This document shows positions 25,059 through 33,227 of a stretch of DNA of 50,682 nucleotides, in pieces. Below the pieces are notes generated by a model that had not been told where the DNA came from, ran no database searches, and worked only from the letters and a program-made list of their open reading frames with translations. Origin of the DNA: CAYTBN01 sp964542165 (GTDB lineage: Bacteria; Myxococcota_A; UBA796; UBA9615; CAYRNR01); assembly GCA_964542165.1 (NCBI GenBank), contig CAZITQ010000037.1, positions 1-50,682 of the forward strand, read 5' to 3'. The position numbers were made by a program, and so were the translations under genes. The first letter of the stretch is position 1; each line of letters opens with the position of its first letter.

Positions 25059-26957
25059 TCAGCCGCGTCGGCGCAGGAGCGCCGCGGCCATCAGGCCAAA
25101 GAGCGCGTACCCGGCCCCCGGGGCCACCGGTCCCGCGGAATGGCAGCGGCAGGCGAACCCGGACGGACCGGTGTCATCGTCCCCAGCGACGTCGTCGTCC
25201 CCGGTACTGTCGTCGTCGTCCCCCGCGTCGTCGTCGCCGGTGTCGTCGTCGTCTGCGGTCGTGTCGTCGTCACCCTGGCAGTCCGGGTCGTCCCCGTCGA
25301 TCGCCCCGTCGCAGTCGTTGTCCTCTCCGTCGTCGCAGAGCTCGTCGGCGTCGGGGTGGATCTCGGCGACGCCGTCCTCGCAGTCCTCGCACTTGAGCCA
25401 GCCGTCCCCGTCGCCGTCCACCTCGTCCTCCGCCGGCCCGCCCGCGCAGTCCGTATCCAGACCGTCGCAGAGCTCGTCCGCCAGCGGGTGAATACCCGCG
25501 TCCAGGTCGTCGCAGTCCTCCATGGGGGCGAACCAGCCATCCCCGTCGTCGTCCGTGACCCCGTCACCAGCGAGCACCCACATGGTCCCGTAGGGCGTGT
25601 TGGGCTCGAGGGCGAACATGTCGTAGAGGCCGTTGCCGTCCGCGTCGCCGACCCCGAGCATCACCCCCAGCCGACCCGAGGACTCGCTGCCCACGAACAG
25701 GCCCGGGATCTCCTTGAACTGGAGCTCGCTGCCCAGGCCGATGAACACCTCGTCCCGCAGCAGGGCCAGCGCCCCGGCGTCCTCCTGGTCCAGGTCGGCA
25801 CCGGGCGCGGCGACCCACAGCATGCCGTTGAGTCCGCCGCCATAGGAGGGTGCCGACACCACGACGTCCCCCACGTAGTCCTCGGCGTTCTCCCCCCGCA
25901 GCGACGCGATGGCCACGCCGTCATCGTGTTCGACGCCCGTCGGCAGGGCTCCCACGTCGAAGAAGAACACGGCGCCGCGCCCCTCGTCGGTCCCGGGGGC
26001 GGTGGCGACCACCTGGAGGCCGCCGCCCAGGCCGATCCCACCGACAAGGGCCAGCCCGGCGCCGAACGCCTGGGTGAATCCGCTGCCCCGGATGGTGCGG
26101 GTCGCGACCTGCTCGATCCGGCGCACGGGGAAGATCCCCTCCTCGCCGTCCACCACGTAGATCGCCCCCACCGGTGTGCCGCCCTGGTCGGTGAACTGTC
26201 CGTCGCCGACCACCAGGTCCGCGTGTCCCGAACCGTCCAGATCGGGCGCCACCAGGAGGGCGGAGCAGAGGGAATTCTCGCCCACCAGGGCCAGATCCGC
26301 CTCGGCCAGGTCGGTGGTGGGTGTCCCCGCCAGGTTCCCCCAGACCAGCACCCCGCCGAAGCCCAGGTTCGCCGGGCCGTTCCAGCCGGGCGCGCAGGCG
26401 ATCACCTCGTCGTCGGACATGCCGGAGAACAGGTCACCCGCGGCCACCCGGGTCCCCAGCCGCGTGCCGGCGGTCGGGCTCTGGATGTGGATCGTACCCG
26501 CGTGGGGGTACATGACCTCCCACTGGGACAGGTCGGGCACGCCGGGGAAGATGACCACCTCGCCGGCGTTCGACGAGGCGCCCGGGACGCCCACGATCAG
26601 GTCGTCCCGGCCGTCGCCGTTGATGTCCCCCACCGCCAGCGACGTGCCGAACTCGTCGGCGAAACCGGTGCCCTCCAGGTTGGCGACGGGCTCGAAGTGG
26701 GAGGTCGTGACATGCCCGTACCCGGGCTGGGCCCCGGCGATGATGGTCACCTGACCGGGGGTACCCTGGCAGCAGCCGATGGCCATGTCCCCCGCTCCGT
26801 CCCCATCGAAGTCTCCGTAGACGAAGGCCTCGATCATGATCGGGCTGCCCATCTCACCGCTCACGGAGTCGGGCACCTCGGAGATGAGCGTGGGGTCGGC
26901 CCCCGCCCGGGTGGAGGGCAGCAGCAGCAGGAGTGCGCACAGCGCGGCACGACGCAT
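25059..26957 (-). CDS. FG-GAP/MopE surface protein with MYXO-CTERM-like tail
   Basis: A 632-residue exported protein. A signal peptide (LCALLLLLPSTRAGA) is followed by FG-GAP (integrin alpha beta-propeller) repeats, each with a calcium loop: DFDGDGAGDMAIG, DINGDGRDDLIVG, DLDGSGHADLVVG, DADGNGLYDM. Two MopE-type metal-binding motifs follow (EDCDDLDAGIHPLADELCDG; ADELCDDGEDNDCDG), then a GDDDT-rich linker. The C-terminus (CRCHSAGPVAPGAGYALFGL then LLRRRG) resembles MYXO-CTERM sorting tails. A surface-anchored, calcium-stabilised protein is likely. ATG 26957 has GAGGAG upstream. It is followed within four bases by archease, an odd pairing with RNA repair. Confidence 0.9.
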   Translation of the reverse strand: MRRAALCALLLLLPSTRAGADPTLISEVPDSVSGEMGSPIMIEAFVYGDFDGDGAGDMAIGCCQGTPGQVTIIAGAQPGYGHVTTSHFEPVANLEGTGFADEFGTSLAVGDINGDGRDDLIVGVPGASSNAGEVVIFPGVPDLSQWEVMYPHAGTIHIQSPTAGTRLGTRVAAGDLFSGMSDDEVIACAPGWNGPANLGFGGVLVWGNLAGTPTTDLAEADLALVGENSLCSALLVAPDLDGSGHADLVVGDGQFTDQGGTPVGAIYVVDGEEGIFPVRRIEQVATRTIRGSGFTQAFGAGLALVGGIGLGGGLQVVATAPGTDEGRGAVFFFDVGALPTGVEHDDGVAIASLRGENAEDYVGDVVVSAPSYGGGLNGMLWVAAPGADLDQEDAGALALLRDEVFIGLGSELQFKEIPGLFVGSESSGRLGVMLGVGDADGNGLYDMFALEPNTPYGTMWVLAGDGVTDDDGDGWFAPMEDCDDLDAGIHPLADELCDGLDTDCAGGPAEDEVDGDGDGWLKCEDCEDGVAEIHPDADELCDDGEDNDCDGAIDGDDPDCQGDDDTTADDDDTGDDDAGDDDDSTGDDDVAGDDDTGPSGFACRCHSAGPVAPGAGYALFGLMAAALLRRRG

Positions 26958-27035
26958 GTTCTCGCTCCTCGATGAGTGTGAATCCCCGTCCAGTATCGCC
27001 GCCCCCGGGCGGGGAATCCAGCGGGGTGGCGCGTC

Positions 27036-27911
27036 TCAGGGCTGCAGCGCGACGTCGGTCCGCAGGGCCGCACCCGAGGCCAGCTCCACCTCCTGCATGG
27101 TGGACGCGAAGGCCTCGTGCCACACATGGAGTACGTAGCGGCCCGCCGGGACGTTTTCGATGGCGAAGGTCCCGTCGGCCCCGGTGAGGGCGACGTACGG
27201 ATGCTCGGTGACCCAGATCCAGCCCCGGGCGCCGGGGTGCGTCTCGCAGCGCAGGTGGACCAACCCCGGCACGCGCAGGCGACGCTCGGTGTCCCCCGTG
27301 GCCGCCGCCGTGAATCGCCCCAGATCCCGGTACCCGGCGGCCTCGATCATCTGGACCTCGTGGTCCTGGCCGTCCGACGCCGTGAGCCGCAGGACCGAAT
27401 TCAGCGACGCGAGCTGGACCCGGGGCTCGAGGGCGCAGGATCCGAGGGTGGCGGTCGGGCCGCCCTCGGATCCTGCGCGCTCGGCGAGGGGCGCCCCTTC
27501 AGCGACCCCCTGCAGGCGCACGACGGCGCCGGCCAGGGGTCCGGCCGGGTAGGCCGGGGGGGCGGCAGGGCATCCGTCCGGCTCCTCCGCCTCGTACACC
27601 GGGCCGACGCCCTCGACGGCGGCGGTCACCGTCCCGTGAATGCGAGTGGGGTCCGTGACCTCGATTTCCGCGTAGCTCGGCGTGGGGGGGACCGGGCGGG
27701 GCCACGACGTCGAGGGCTCGGGCGCGGCCGCTTCGATGGCTTCGGGCGCGGCGGCGGCGGCCGGGGCGTCCTCGCCGTCCGCCGTCTCCACGGCGGTCGC
27801 CTCCCCTTCTGCGGAACAGGCCGCCAGGGTCGCGCACGAGGCCAGGAGCGTGGCCGCGATGGCTACGCTGGACACGGCCCAGCCCAGGGGCCGTGGGGTC
27901 CTAGCCCTCAT
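27036..27911 (-). CDS. Lipoprotein with carboxypeptidase-regulatory-like domain
   Basis: A 291-residue lipoprotein (signal AIAATLLASCATLAAC; either Cys may be lipidated). A Glu/Ala/Pro-rich linker follows. The body contains a transthyretin-like region and a pattern seen in cupredoxin-like exported proteins: LRCETHPGARGWIWVTEHPY, ALTGADGTFAIENVPAGRY and LHVWHEAF. The Cys-x2-His and the terminal His could bind a metal, but this is not established. Its ATG at 27911 overlaps the end of the upstream DUF4388 gene by 11 bp, so it is coupled to it. Function unknown. Confidence 0.82.
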   Translation of the reverse strand: MRARTPRPLGWAVSSVAIAATLLASCATLAACSAEGEATAVETADGEDAPAAAAAPEAIEAAAPEPSTSWPRPVPPTPSYAEIEVTDPTRIHGTVTAAVEGVGPVYEAEEPDGCPAAPPAYPAGPLAGAVVRLQGVAEGAPLAERAGSEGGPTATLGSCALEPRVQLASLNSVLRLTASDGQDHEVQMIEAAGYRDLGRFTAAATGDTERRLRVPGLVHLRCETHPGARGWIWVTEHPYVALTGADGTFAIENVPAGRYVLHVWHEAFASTMQEVELASGAALRTDVALQP

Positions 27912-30075
27912 CCAGGTCTTCCGGGGAGAACTCTTCGATCTCGGCCTGGAGGTCGACCTGGGATCCCAGGGGCTTGGTGATGACGCCCTTGGCCAGGTCG
28001 GACAGCACCTTCTGGGCGCGCCCGACTCGCTCCTTGGATCCCGCGCCGCCGGGATCCAGCTCGATGACCCGACGGAAGATGTCGTCGGCCTTGCGCGAGT
28101 CGCTCTTGAACAGCTCCATCTCGCCCTGCTTGAGGAAGAGATCGGCCGCCATGAACCGCTTGTCCTCGCCGACCACCTCGGCCCGGTAGGCCCGGCGGCG
28201 TTCGGTGTTGCCGAACACCTGGCGGACCTCCACCAGCTTGTCCCGGATCGCCGCCTTCATCTCGGCGATGTCCCCCATCTGGAGGGTGTCCATGATCGGG
28301 TCGTCCAGGCCCAGTGCGATCTTGTCGCAGGCCCGCAGGAGCTCGGGTTCGATGCAGGACCAGTGGGCCTCCACGAAGGAGAAGTGGTTCTTGTCCATGT
28401 AGTCCATGCGGTCGATGAGGAAGCGTTCGGCGCGCATGGTCTTGTAGGCGGGACCCTCGCGTTCGGCCAGGGTGATGATGCCCAGGTCCTGCAGCGCCAG
28501 GATCAGGGCCATCAGCTGGCGCGTCGGCATCTCCAGCCGGCCCAGGAGCTCGGCCACCTGCCAGCCCCCGCGCAGGTAGCGCTGGAGGAAGCGGGCCTCG
28601 ACCCCACCCAGGGACAGCTGCCCCGTCAACGCGCGGCCCTCTTCGGTGACGATCACGTGGTGCTTGTGCAGCTTGTCCACGAGCTCGCGCACGGCCTTGT
28701 CGTCGATGTCGGCGAAGCGCTCCCTGGAGCGCTCCCAGAGGACCTTCATCACGTCCACCGGTTCGCCGGAGATGATCCGCGCGACCTCCGGGAGCTCGTA
28801 GAACCAGTAGCTGCCGTAGTTGACGGCCAGGAGGCGGTTGGTGATCACCGTGGCAGTCTCGGTCAGCATGCCCGAGACCTTGTCCTGCGACAGCATCCCG
28901 AGCCGCACCAGGCCCTCGTCGATCTCGAAGCCCATGATCGTGGAGACGTAGCGGACGCGCTCCAGGGTCGACGGATCCACCAGCTTCTGCCTCGAGATCT
29001 GGTACTCGATCGACTCCGAGCGACTCGCCGGCTCCCGGAGATATCGCATGGGCCGCCCCTCGATCAGGTACCCCCAGTACCTCTCGCGGAACCCATCCAC
29101 CACCAGCAACCCGGTACTGCGCTGGCGCAGGAGATCCATGAAGATCTCCCGCATGGAACGTTCACCCAGGGATCCCTCCAGCAGCGAGGTCCCGGGGACG
29201 CTCTGGATCGACCGCCCGGGCAGGGGGATTCCCCGCCCTCCCGCGGCCGGCGTCGGCGTCGCGGGGGCCTGGTACGCCGGCATCCCCGAGGACGGTGTCG
29301 ACGGCTGCGCGGCCTGCCGGCTGGGCGGCGGCGTCGCGGCCCCGCTGGTCGTGGGCGCGGCCATGGGCCGCGACTGGGGGCGAGGGCGAGCGGAAGCTGG
29401 CGCGGCCGGCGCGGGAGCCGGCTCGTCGAACGAGCTCTGGGGAGCCGACACATCGGCCGACGGGGTCGGCGCCACGTCCACGGGCGGGGCCAACGGCTCC
29501 CGTTCGGGCTCCTGTGCGGCCGGCTGAGGTGTGGCCGGCTGAGGTGCGGCCGGCTGAGGTGTGGCCGGCTGAGGTGCGGCCGGCTGAGGTGCGGCCGGCT
29601 GAGGTGCGGCCGGCTGAGGTGCGGCCGGTGGCGGTTCGGGTGTGGGCTCGGGCTCGGTCGCCGCCTGTGCTCCCCCGGCGTAGGGATCCCGCGGCGGCGA
29701 CCGCAGGGTCTCCTCCAGCTCGCTCGACGGCTGGATGGGGGAGCTCTCGACGGTTGCGGGCGACGATTCCTCGGTCTGCTCGAGTTCGTCGGTGCGAGCT
29801 CCCGGCGGGGGCCGCTGGCCCAGGGCCGTGTACAGCTCCGCCGGCAGGGTGTCCAGCTGGACGATGGTGGCCACGTCGCCGGTGTGCATCACCTGCCCGA
29901 GCAGGCGGAAGGTGCGGTCGGCGTACACCAGGTCCAGCTCGATCTCCACGGGCGCGCCGATGCTGACGTCCGGCGTGGAGGGGGCGGTGAGCACGCGATG
30001 CTTCAGCCCCGACTGGTAGACCTGCTGGCCGTGCTTCTCGTTCTTGATCCGGAACGGGATCGTCTTGCCTGCCAC
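27901..30075 (-). CDS. DUF4388/PATAN domain protein A
   Basis: A 724-residue cytoplasmic protein. The N-terminal domain of about 80 residues is PilZ-like (KTIPFRIKNEKHGQQVYQSG; TIVQLDTLPAELYTALG). A Pro/Ala/Gln linker contains AAPQP/ATPQP repeats. The DUF4388 (PATAN) region starts at about 315 (LEGSLGERSMREIFMDLLRQ, TGLLVVDGFRERYWGYLIEG). A long helical C-terminus ends in FSPEDLDEG. Start: GTG 30075 aligns residue for residue with the paralogue's start (VAGKT/MSNKT), and a TATAAT lies 53 bp upstream. An ATG at 30114 would leave almost no leader. PATAN proteins occur with regulators of motility and gliding in Myxococcota; the role here is unknown. Confidence 0.85.
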   Translation of the reverse strand: MAGKTIPFRIKNEKHGQQVYQSGLKHRVLTAPSTPDVSIGAPVEIELDLVYADRTFRLLGQVMHTGDVATIVQLDTLPAELYTALGQRPPPGARTDELEQTEESSPATVESSPIQPSSELEETLRSPPRDPYAGGAQAATEPEPTPEPPPAAPQPAAPQPAAPQPAAPQPATPQPAAPQPATPQPAAQEPEREPLAPPVDVAPTPSADVSAPQSSFDEPAPAPAAPASARPRPQSRPMAAPTTSGAATPPPSRQAAQPSTPSSGMPAYQAPATPTPAAGGRGIPLPGRSIQSVPGTSLLEGSLGERSMREIFMDLLRQRSTGLLVVDGFRERYWGYLIEGRPMRYLREPASRSESIEYQISRQKLVDPSTLERVRYVSTIMGFEIDEGLVRLGMLSQDKVSGMLTETATVITNRLLAVNYGSYWFYELPEVARIISGEPVDVMKVLWERSRERFADIDDKAVRELVDKLHKHHVIVTEEGRALTGQLSLGGVEARFLQRYLRGGWQVAELLGRLEMPTRQLMALILALQDLGIITLAEREGPAYKTMRAERFLIDRMDYMDKNHFSFVEAHWSCIEPELLRACDKIALGLDDPIMDTLQMGDIAEMKAAIRDKLVEVRQVFGNTERRRAYRAEVVGEDKRFMAADLFLKQGEMELFKSDSRKADDIFRRVIELDPGGAGSKERVGRAQKVLSDLAKGVITKPLGSQVDLQAEIEEFSPEDLDEG
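29513..29625. repeat. 15-bp tandem repeat inside the DUF4388 gene
   Basis: Seven consecutive units CGGCTGAGGTGYGGC (Y alternates T/C in the first units), plus a partial one, encode AAPQP/ATPQP pentapeptides in the linker between the PilZ-like and PATAN domains. Being a multiple of three, copy number could change without breaking the frame. Confidence 0.92.
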
Positions 30076-30127
30076 CGGCTTCTGCCCTCCGCCGCAGGCG
30101 TCCCCGCGGCCCAATGCCGTGGACGGG

Positions 30128-30133
30128 ATTATA
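30128..30133 (-). promoter_or_regulatory. -10 element (TATAAT) upstream of DUF4388 gene A
   Basis: The minus strand reads TATAAT with GGGAAC beginning about 23 bp further upstream. It lies in the 110-bp gap between the two DUF4388 paralogues and would start a transcript about 46 nt before GTG 30075. This supports the chosen start and a separate promoter. Confidence 0.45.
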
Positions 30134-30185
30134 CCCGCGCGCGCAATTTGTTCCCGCGTTCACCTGCGCGGCGTGTCGGGGAGTC

Positions 30186-32207
30186 CTACATGTCGTCCAG
30201 GTCCTCGGGCGACACGTCCATCACGTCCTCGTCGCCGTCGAGCTCCGCCGCCTGGGTGAGGATGCCCCGCCCCAGGTCCTGCAGGACCCGCTTGGCACGG
30301 GCCAGGCGCAGCGTCGACTGCCCGCCGCCGGGGTCGACCTCCAGGACCCGTTCGAAGCACTCCCTCGCCAGAACACCCTCCCCCTTGAACAGCGCCATCT
30401 CCCCCTGCCGCAGGAAGAGTTCGGCCGCCATCCGGCACTTGGCCTTCTCCACGAGGGTGCCGCGGTACTCCCGTCGCTGCTCCTCGTCGGAGAACACGGC
30501 GCGCACCTCCACCAGGCGGGCCCGAATGGCGTCGCGGATCGCGCCGACCTCGGCGAGCTCCAGCTCGTCGAGCACCGGATCGAGCAGCTTCTTCTCCACC
30601 TTGTCGCAGGCGGCGGTCAGCTCGGACTCCAGGCCGGTCCAGTGGGACTCGACGAAGGCGAAGGCGTTCTTGTGCATGTAGTCTTCGCGATCGACCAGGA
30701 ACCGCTCGGCCCGGGCCAGGCGCCAGTTCTCGCCCTCGCGCTCCGACAGACTGACCAGTCCCAGGGCGTCGAGGGTGAACAGCACCTCCAGCAGATCCCG
30801 CCGTGGGACCTCGATCCGGCCGATCAACTCCGAGATCTGCCAGCCGCCGCGGAGGTACCGCTCGACCACGATCTGCTCGCGGCCGCGCATCCTCAGCTCC
30901 GGGACCAGGGCCCGACCGTGGTCGGTGATGAGCACGTGGTGCTGGTGGTACTGCTCCAGCAGCTGCTTGACCTGCTTCTCGTTGCGGCCACCGAACTTGG
31001 CCCGGGTCCGTTCCCACAGCACGTTCATCACGTCCGCGGCCCGTCCCGGGACCAGTTCGGCGACGTCGTCCATGGGGAAGAACCGGTACCGTCCGAAGTT
31101 GACCACCATCAGCCGCTCGGTGACCTGGGTCGCACAGGACTGCAGTACGCCGTCCACCTGTTCTCGGGTCAGCAGCCTGCGGCGCAAGAGGATCTCGTCC
31201 AGCGGCAGGCTCAGCAGGTCCGCCTGCTCCCGGACCCGCTCGAAGGCTGCGGGCTCCAGCAGCGCCGCCTTGGAGAAGTGGAACTCCAGGGATTCGGCGC
31301 GGGTCGGCGGTTCGCGGGTGAAGCGGTGGGGGCGGCCCTCGATGAAGAATCCCCAGTAGCGCTCCTTGTATCCATCGACGACCAGCACGCCGGTGGCGCC
31401 CTCCTTGAGCAGGTCCATGAACACGTCGGGCATCCCGACCTCGCCGAGCTCTCCCTTCCTCGCCGGGGTCGCGTCCACGACCACCCCCGGCTTGCCGGGA
31501 ACCGGCAGGGCGGTGTCCGGGTCGGCCGCTGCGCGGGCCTGCGCCCCCGCCCCCGGAGACGATGGCGGCGCGGGCGGCGCCCCCCCCGGGGGGGGCCCGC
31601 CCCGCGCCCTGGGGGCCGGGTGGTTTGACGGCCGGCCCGGCGTTGCCGGGCCATCCGCGGGCGCTGGCGCGGGCGCTTTGGCGGGCACCCGCCTCGGGGG
31701 CGCCGTCCCCTCCCCTCCGACCGCCGAGGGGTCCGCCACCGTGCGCTTCGGCGGCACGACGGGTTCCTCCGCTGGACTGCCCTCGGGGGGGGTGTGGGAA
31801 CCGGTCGCTCCCGGGGCTACCGCCGCTGCCTCCGGAGCCAGCTTCGGCTCCGACGACGGCTCGGCGGTCGGTGCGATCCCCACCTCGGCCGGGGAGACCT
31901 CGACGGTCTCGGTCATCGAGTCCACCGGCGGCGAGGGCGGTGGAATCTCGCCGATGACCGCGTAGACCTTGGCCGGCACGCTGTCCATCTGCACGATGGT
32001 GGCGGTTCCGCCGCAGTGCACGACCCGAGCGGGAAGCGGGAAGGTGTCGTGGGTCAGCGCCAGGGTCAACGCCACGGTGATCCGGTCCCCCTGGGCCAGC
32101 TCCGGGTCCAACGGCAGGGTCAACATCCGGTGTTTCAGGCCAGCGCCGTACAGACGCCGGCCCTGCTTCACCGAGGCGATCGTGAACTCCACGGTCTTGT
32201 TCGACAC
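30186..32207 (-). CDS. DUF4388/PATAN domain protein B (paralogue)
   Basis: A 673-residue protein built exactly like its downstream neighbour: PilZ-like N-terminus (KTVEFTIASVKQGRRLYGAG; ATIVQMDSVPAKVYAVIG), Pro/Ala linker, DUF4388 region (MPDVFMDLLKEGATGVLVVD; KERYWGFFIEGRPHRF) and a helical C-terminus ending in VSPEDLDDM. The two are clearly a tandem duplication that has diverged, with the same N- and C-terminal signatures. GTG 32207 has GGGAGAGG upstream. The linker of this copy lacks the pentapeptide repeat. Possible partner of copy A as a heterodimer (inference). Confidence 0.88.
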   Translation of the reverse strand: MSNKTVEFTIASVKQGRRLYGAGLKHRMLTLPLDPELAQGDRITVALTLALTHDTFPLPARVVHCGGTATIVQMDSVPAKVYAVIGEIPPPSPPVDSMTETVEVSPAEVGIAPTAEPSSEPKLAPEAAAVAPGATGSHTPPEGSPAEEPVVPPKRTVADPSAVGGEGTAPPRRVPAKAPAPAPADGPATPGRPSNHPAPRARGGPPPGGAPPAPPSSPGAGAQARAAADPDTALPVPGKPGVVVDATPARKGELGEVGMPDVFMDLLKEGATGVLVVDGYKERYWGFFIEGRPHRFTREPPTRAESLEFHFSKAALLEPAAFERVREQADLLSLPLDEILLRRRLLTREQVDGVLQSCATQVTERLMVVNFGRYRFFPMDDVAELVPGRAADVMNVLWERTRAKFGGRNEKQVKQLLEQYHQHHVLITDHGRALVPELRMRGREQIVVERYLRGGWQISELIGRIEVPRRDLLEVLFTLDALGLVSLSEREGENWRLARAERFLVDREDYMHKNAFAFVESHWTGLESELTAACDKVEKKLLDPVLDELELAEVGAIRDAIRARLVEVRAVFSDEEQRREYRGTLVEKAKCRMAAELFLRQGEMALFKGEGVLARECFERVLEVDPGGGQSTLRLARAKRVLQDLGRGILTQAAELDGDEDVMDVSPEDLDDM

Positions 32208-32228
32208 GGCCCTCTCCCGTCCCGCCGG

Positions 32229-32474
32229 TCAACCGGCCGAAGCCGGATCCTCCCCTGCTCCCTCGCCATCCTCACGACAAACCATCTCCATCGTCAACCG
32301 CGTCAGGATCGCGGTCACCCGATCCTGGACCCGCCCGGCCACCCCGTGCACTCGGTGCAGGTCCTGAAGGCCCAGGGCCGCGAACGCCGCGTCGTCCAGC
32401 GCCAGACCGACGAGGCCGGCGTCCACCTCCCGCAGACGACTCTCCAGGGCGAGTACGGTTTCCTCTTCGTCCAT
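32229..32474 (-). CDS. Small acidic helical protein
   Basis: An 81-residue protein (MDEEETVLALESRLREVD start) that is acidic and probably all-helical, with no motif I recognise. ATG 32474 has a strong GGGAGG six bases upstream, and the stop is 21 bp before the DUF4388 B start, so it opens this operon. It may be a small partner of the DUF4388 proteins. This rests on position only. Confidence 0.65.
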   Translation of the reverse strand: MDEEETVLALESRLREVDAGLVGLALDDAAFAALGLQDLHRVHGVAGRVQDRVTAILTRLTMEMVCREDGEGAGEDPASAG

Positions 32475-32521
32475 CGCGTCCTCCCGCGCGGGCAGCGCCC
32501 ACGCGCGCCCACCGCCGCCAC

Positions 32522-32527
32522 TATAAT
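32522..32527. promoter_or_regulatory. TATAAT in a divergent intergenic region
   Basis: A consensus -10 on the plus strand, 30 bp before the lipoprotein ATG (32557). The opposite strand reads TATAG at the same place, 48 bp before the small acidic gene (32474), so it could serve both directions. No -35 consensus is visible in the GC-rich flank. Confidence 0.42.
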
Positions 32528-32556
32528 GGGGGCGCACACCGCTGGAGTGAAGCACC

Positions 32557-33213
32557 ATGAACCACCGACGCACCCTGCTCCGATCGCCCCTGCTGCTCCT
32601 GGCCCTCCCGCTGCTGCTGTGGAGCTGCGCCGGCACCCTGTCGGTGGACACGGGGGATGACGACGCCACCGGGGACGACGACACCACCGGGGACGACGAC
32701 GCCACCGGGGACGACGACACCGGGGACGACGACGCCACGGGGGACGACGACGCCACCGGAGATGACGACACCGGGGAGCCGGACATGAGCACCTGGTCCG
32801 GCGCGCGCCAGGTGGTGCTGGACTTCTCCGAGTACGCCGAGGAGTACGCGGGCATGGTGGACTGCGAGGCCCCGTACGAGATGAACGGCGTGGAGGCGAC
32901 CGCCCAGTACCAGGACCTCTGCCCCGTCTGCGCCTTCATCTTCCAGGTCAACCACACCCCCGAGCCCGAGGAGCAGGCGGAGGAGTGCCTGTCCCAGGCC
33001 TACATCAGCGCCTCGAGTTTCGACGCCCTCTACGGCATCCAGATGGCCAGCGAGACCGAGTTCATCCTGTGGCGGAACGACGGCGGCGACGGGGAGCTGG
33101 ACATGTACGGTTCGGGCAGCGTCGACGGCGCCGATTTCGTCTTCGCGACCGACCCCGACGACAACGGCTGGTACGACTGGTGGGTGGAGGGCGAAGGGAC
33201 CTTCGGCGGCTAG
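32557..33213 (+). CDS. Acidic-linker lipoprotein
   Basis: A 218-residue lipoprotein: signal LLLLALPLLLWSC, then a linker of about eight GDDDAT/GDDDTT/GDDDTG units, then a domain rich in Glu, Trp and Cys (YQDLCPVCAFIFQVNHTPE, EECLSQAYIS, DPDDNGWYDWWVEGEG). I recognise no family. GGAG lies about 10 bases before the ATG. It ends 14 bp before the PEP-utilizing enzyme gene. The VCAFIFQ-type core and the EC repeat suggest a disulfide-bonded surface domain. Function unknown. Confidence 0.82.
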   Translation: MNHRRTLLRSPLLLLALPLLLWSCAGTLSVDTGDDDATGDDDTTGDDDATGDDDTGDDDATGDDDATGDDDTGEPDMSTWSGARQVVLDFSEYAEEYAGMVDCEAPYEMNGVEATAQYQDLCPVCAFIFQVNHTPEPEEQAEECLSQAYISASSFDALYGIQMASETEFILWRNDGGDGELDMYGSGSVDGADFVFATDPDDNGWYDWWVEGEGTFGG

Positions 33214-33227
33214 GCGCCGCCCCCTCG

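Noticed and set aside
29513..29625. CRISPR or transposon repeat
   Set aside because: The 15-bp units are contiguous and in frame within a protein linker.
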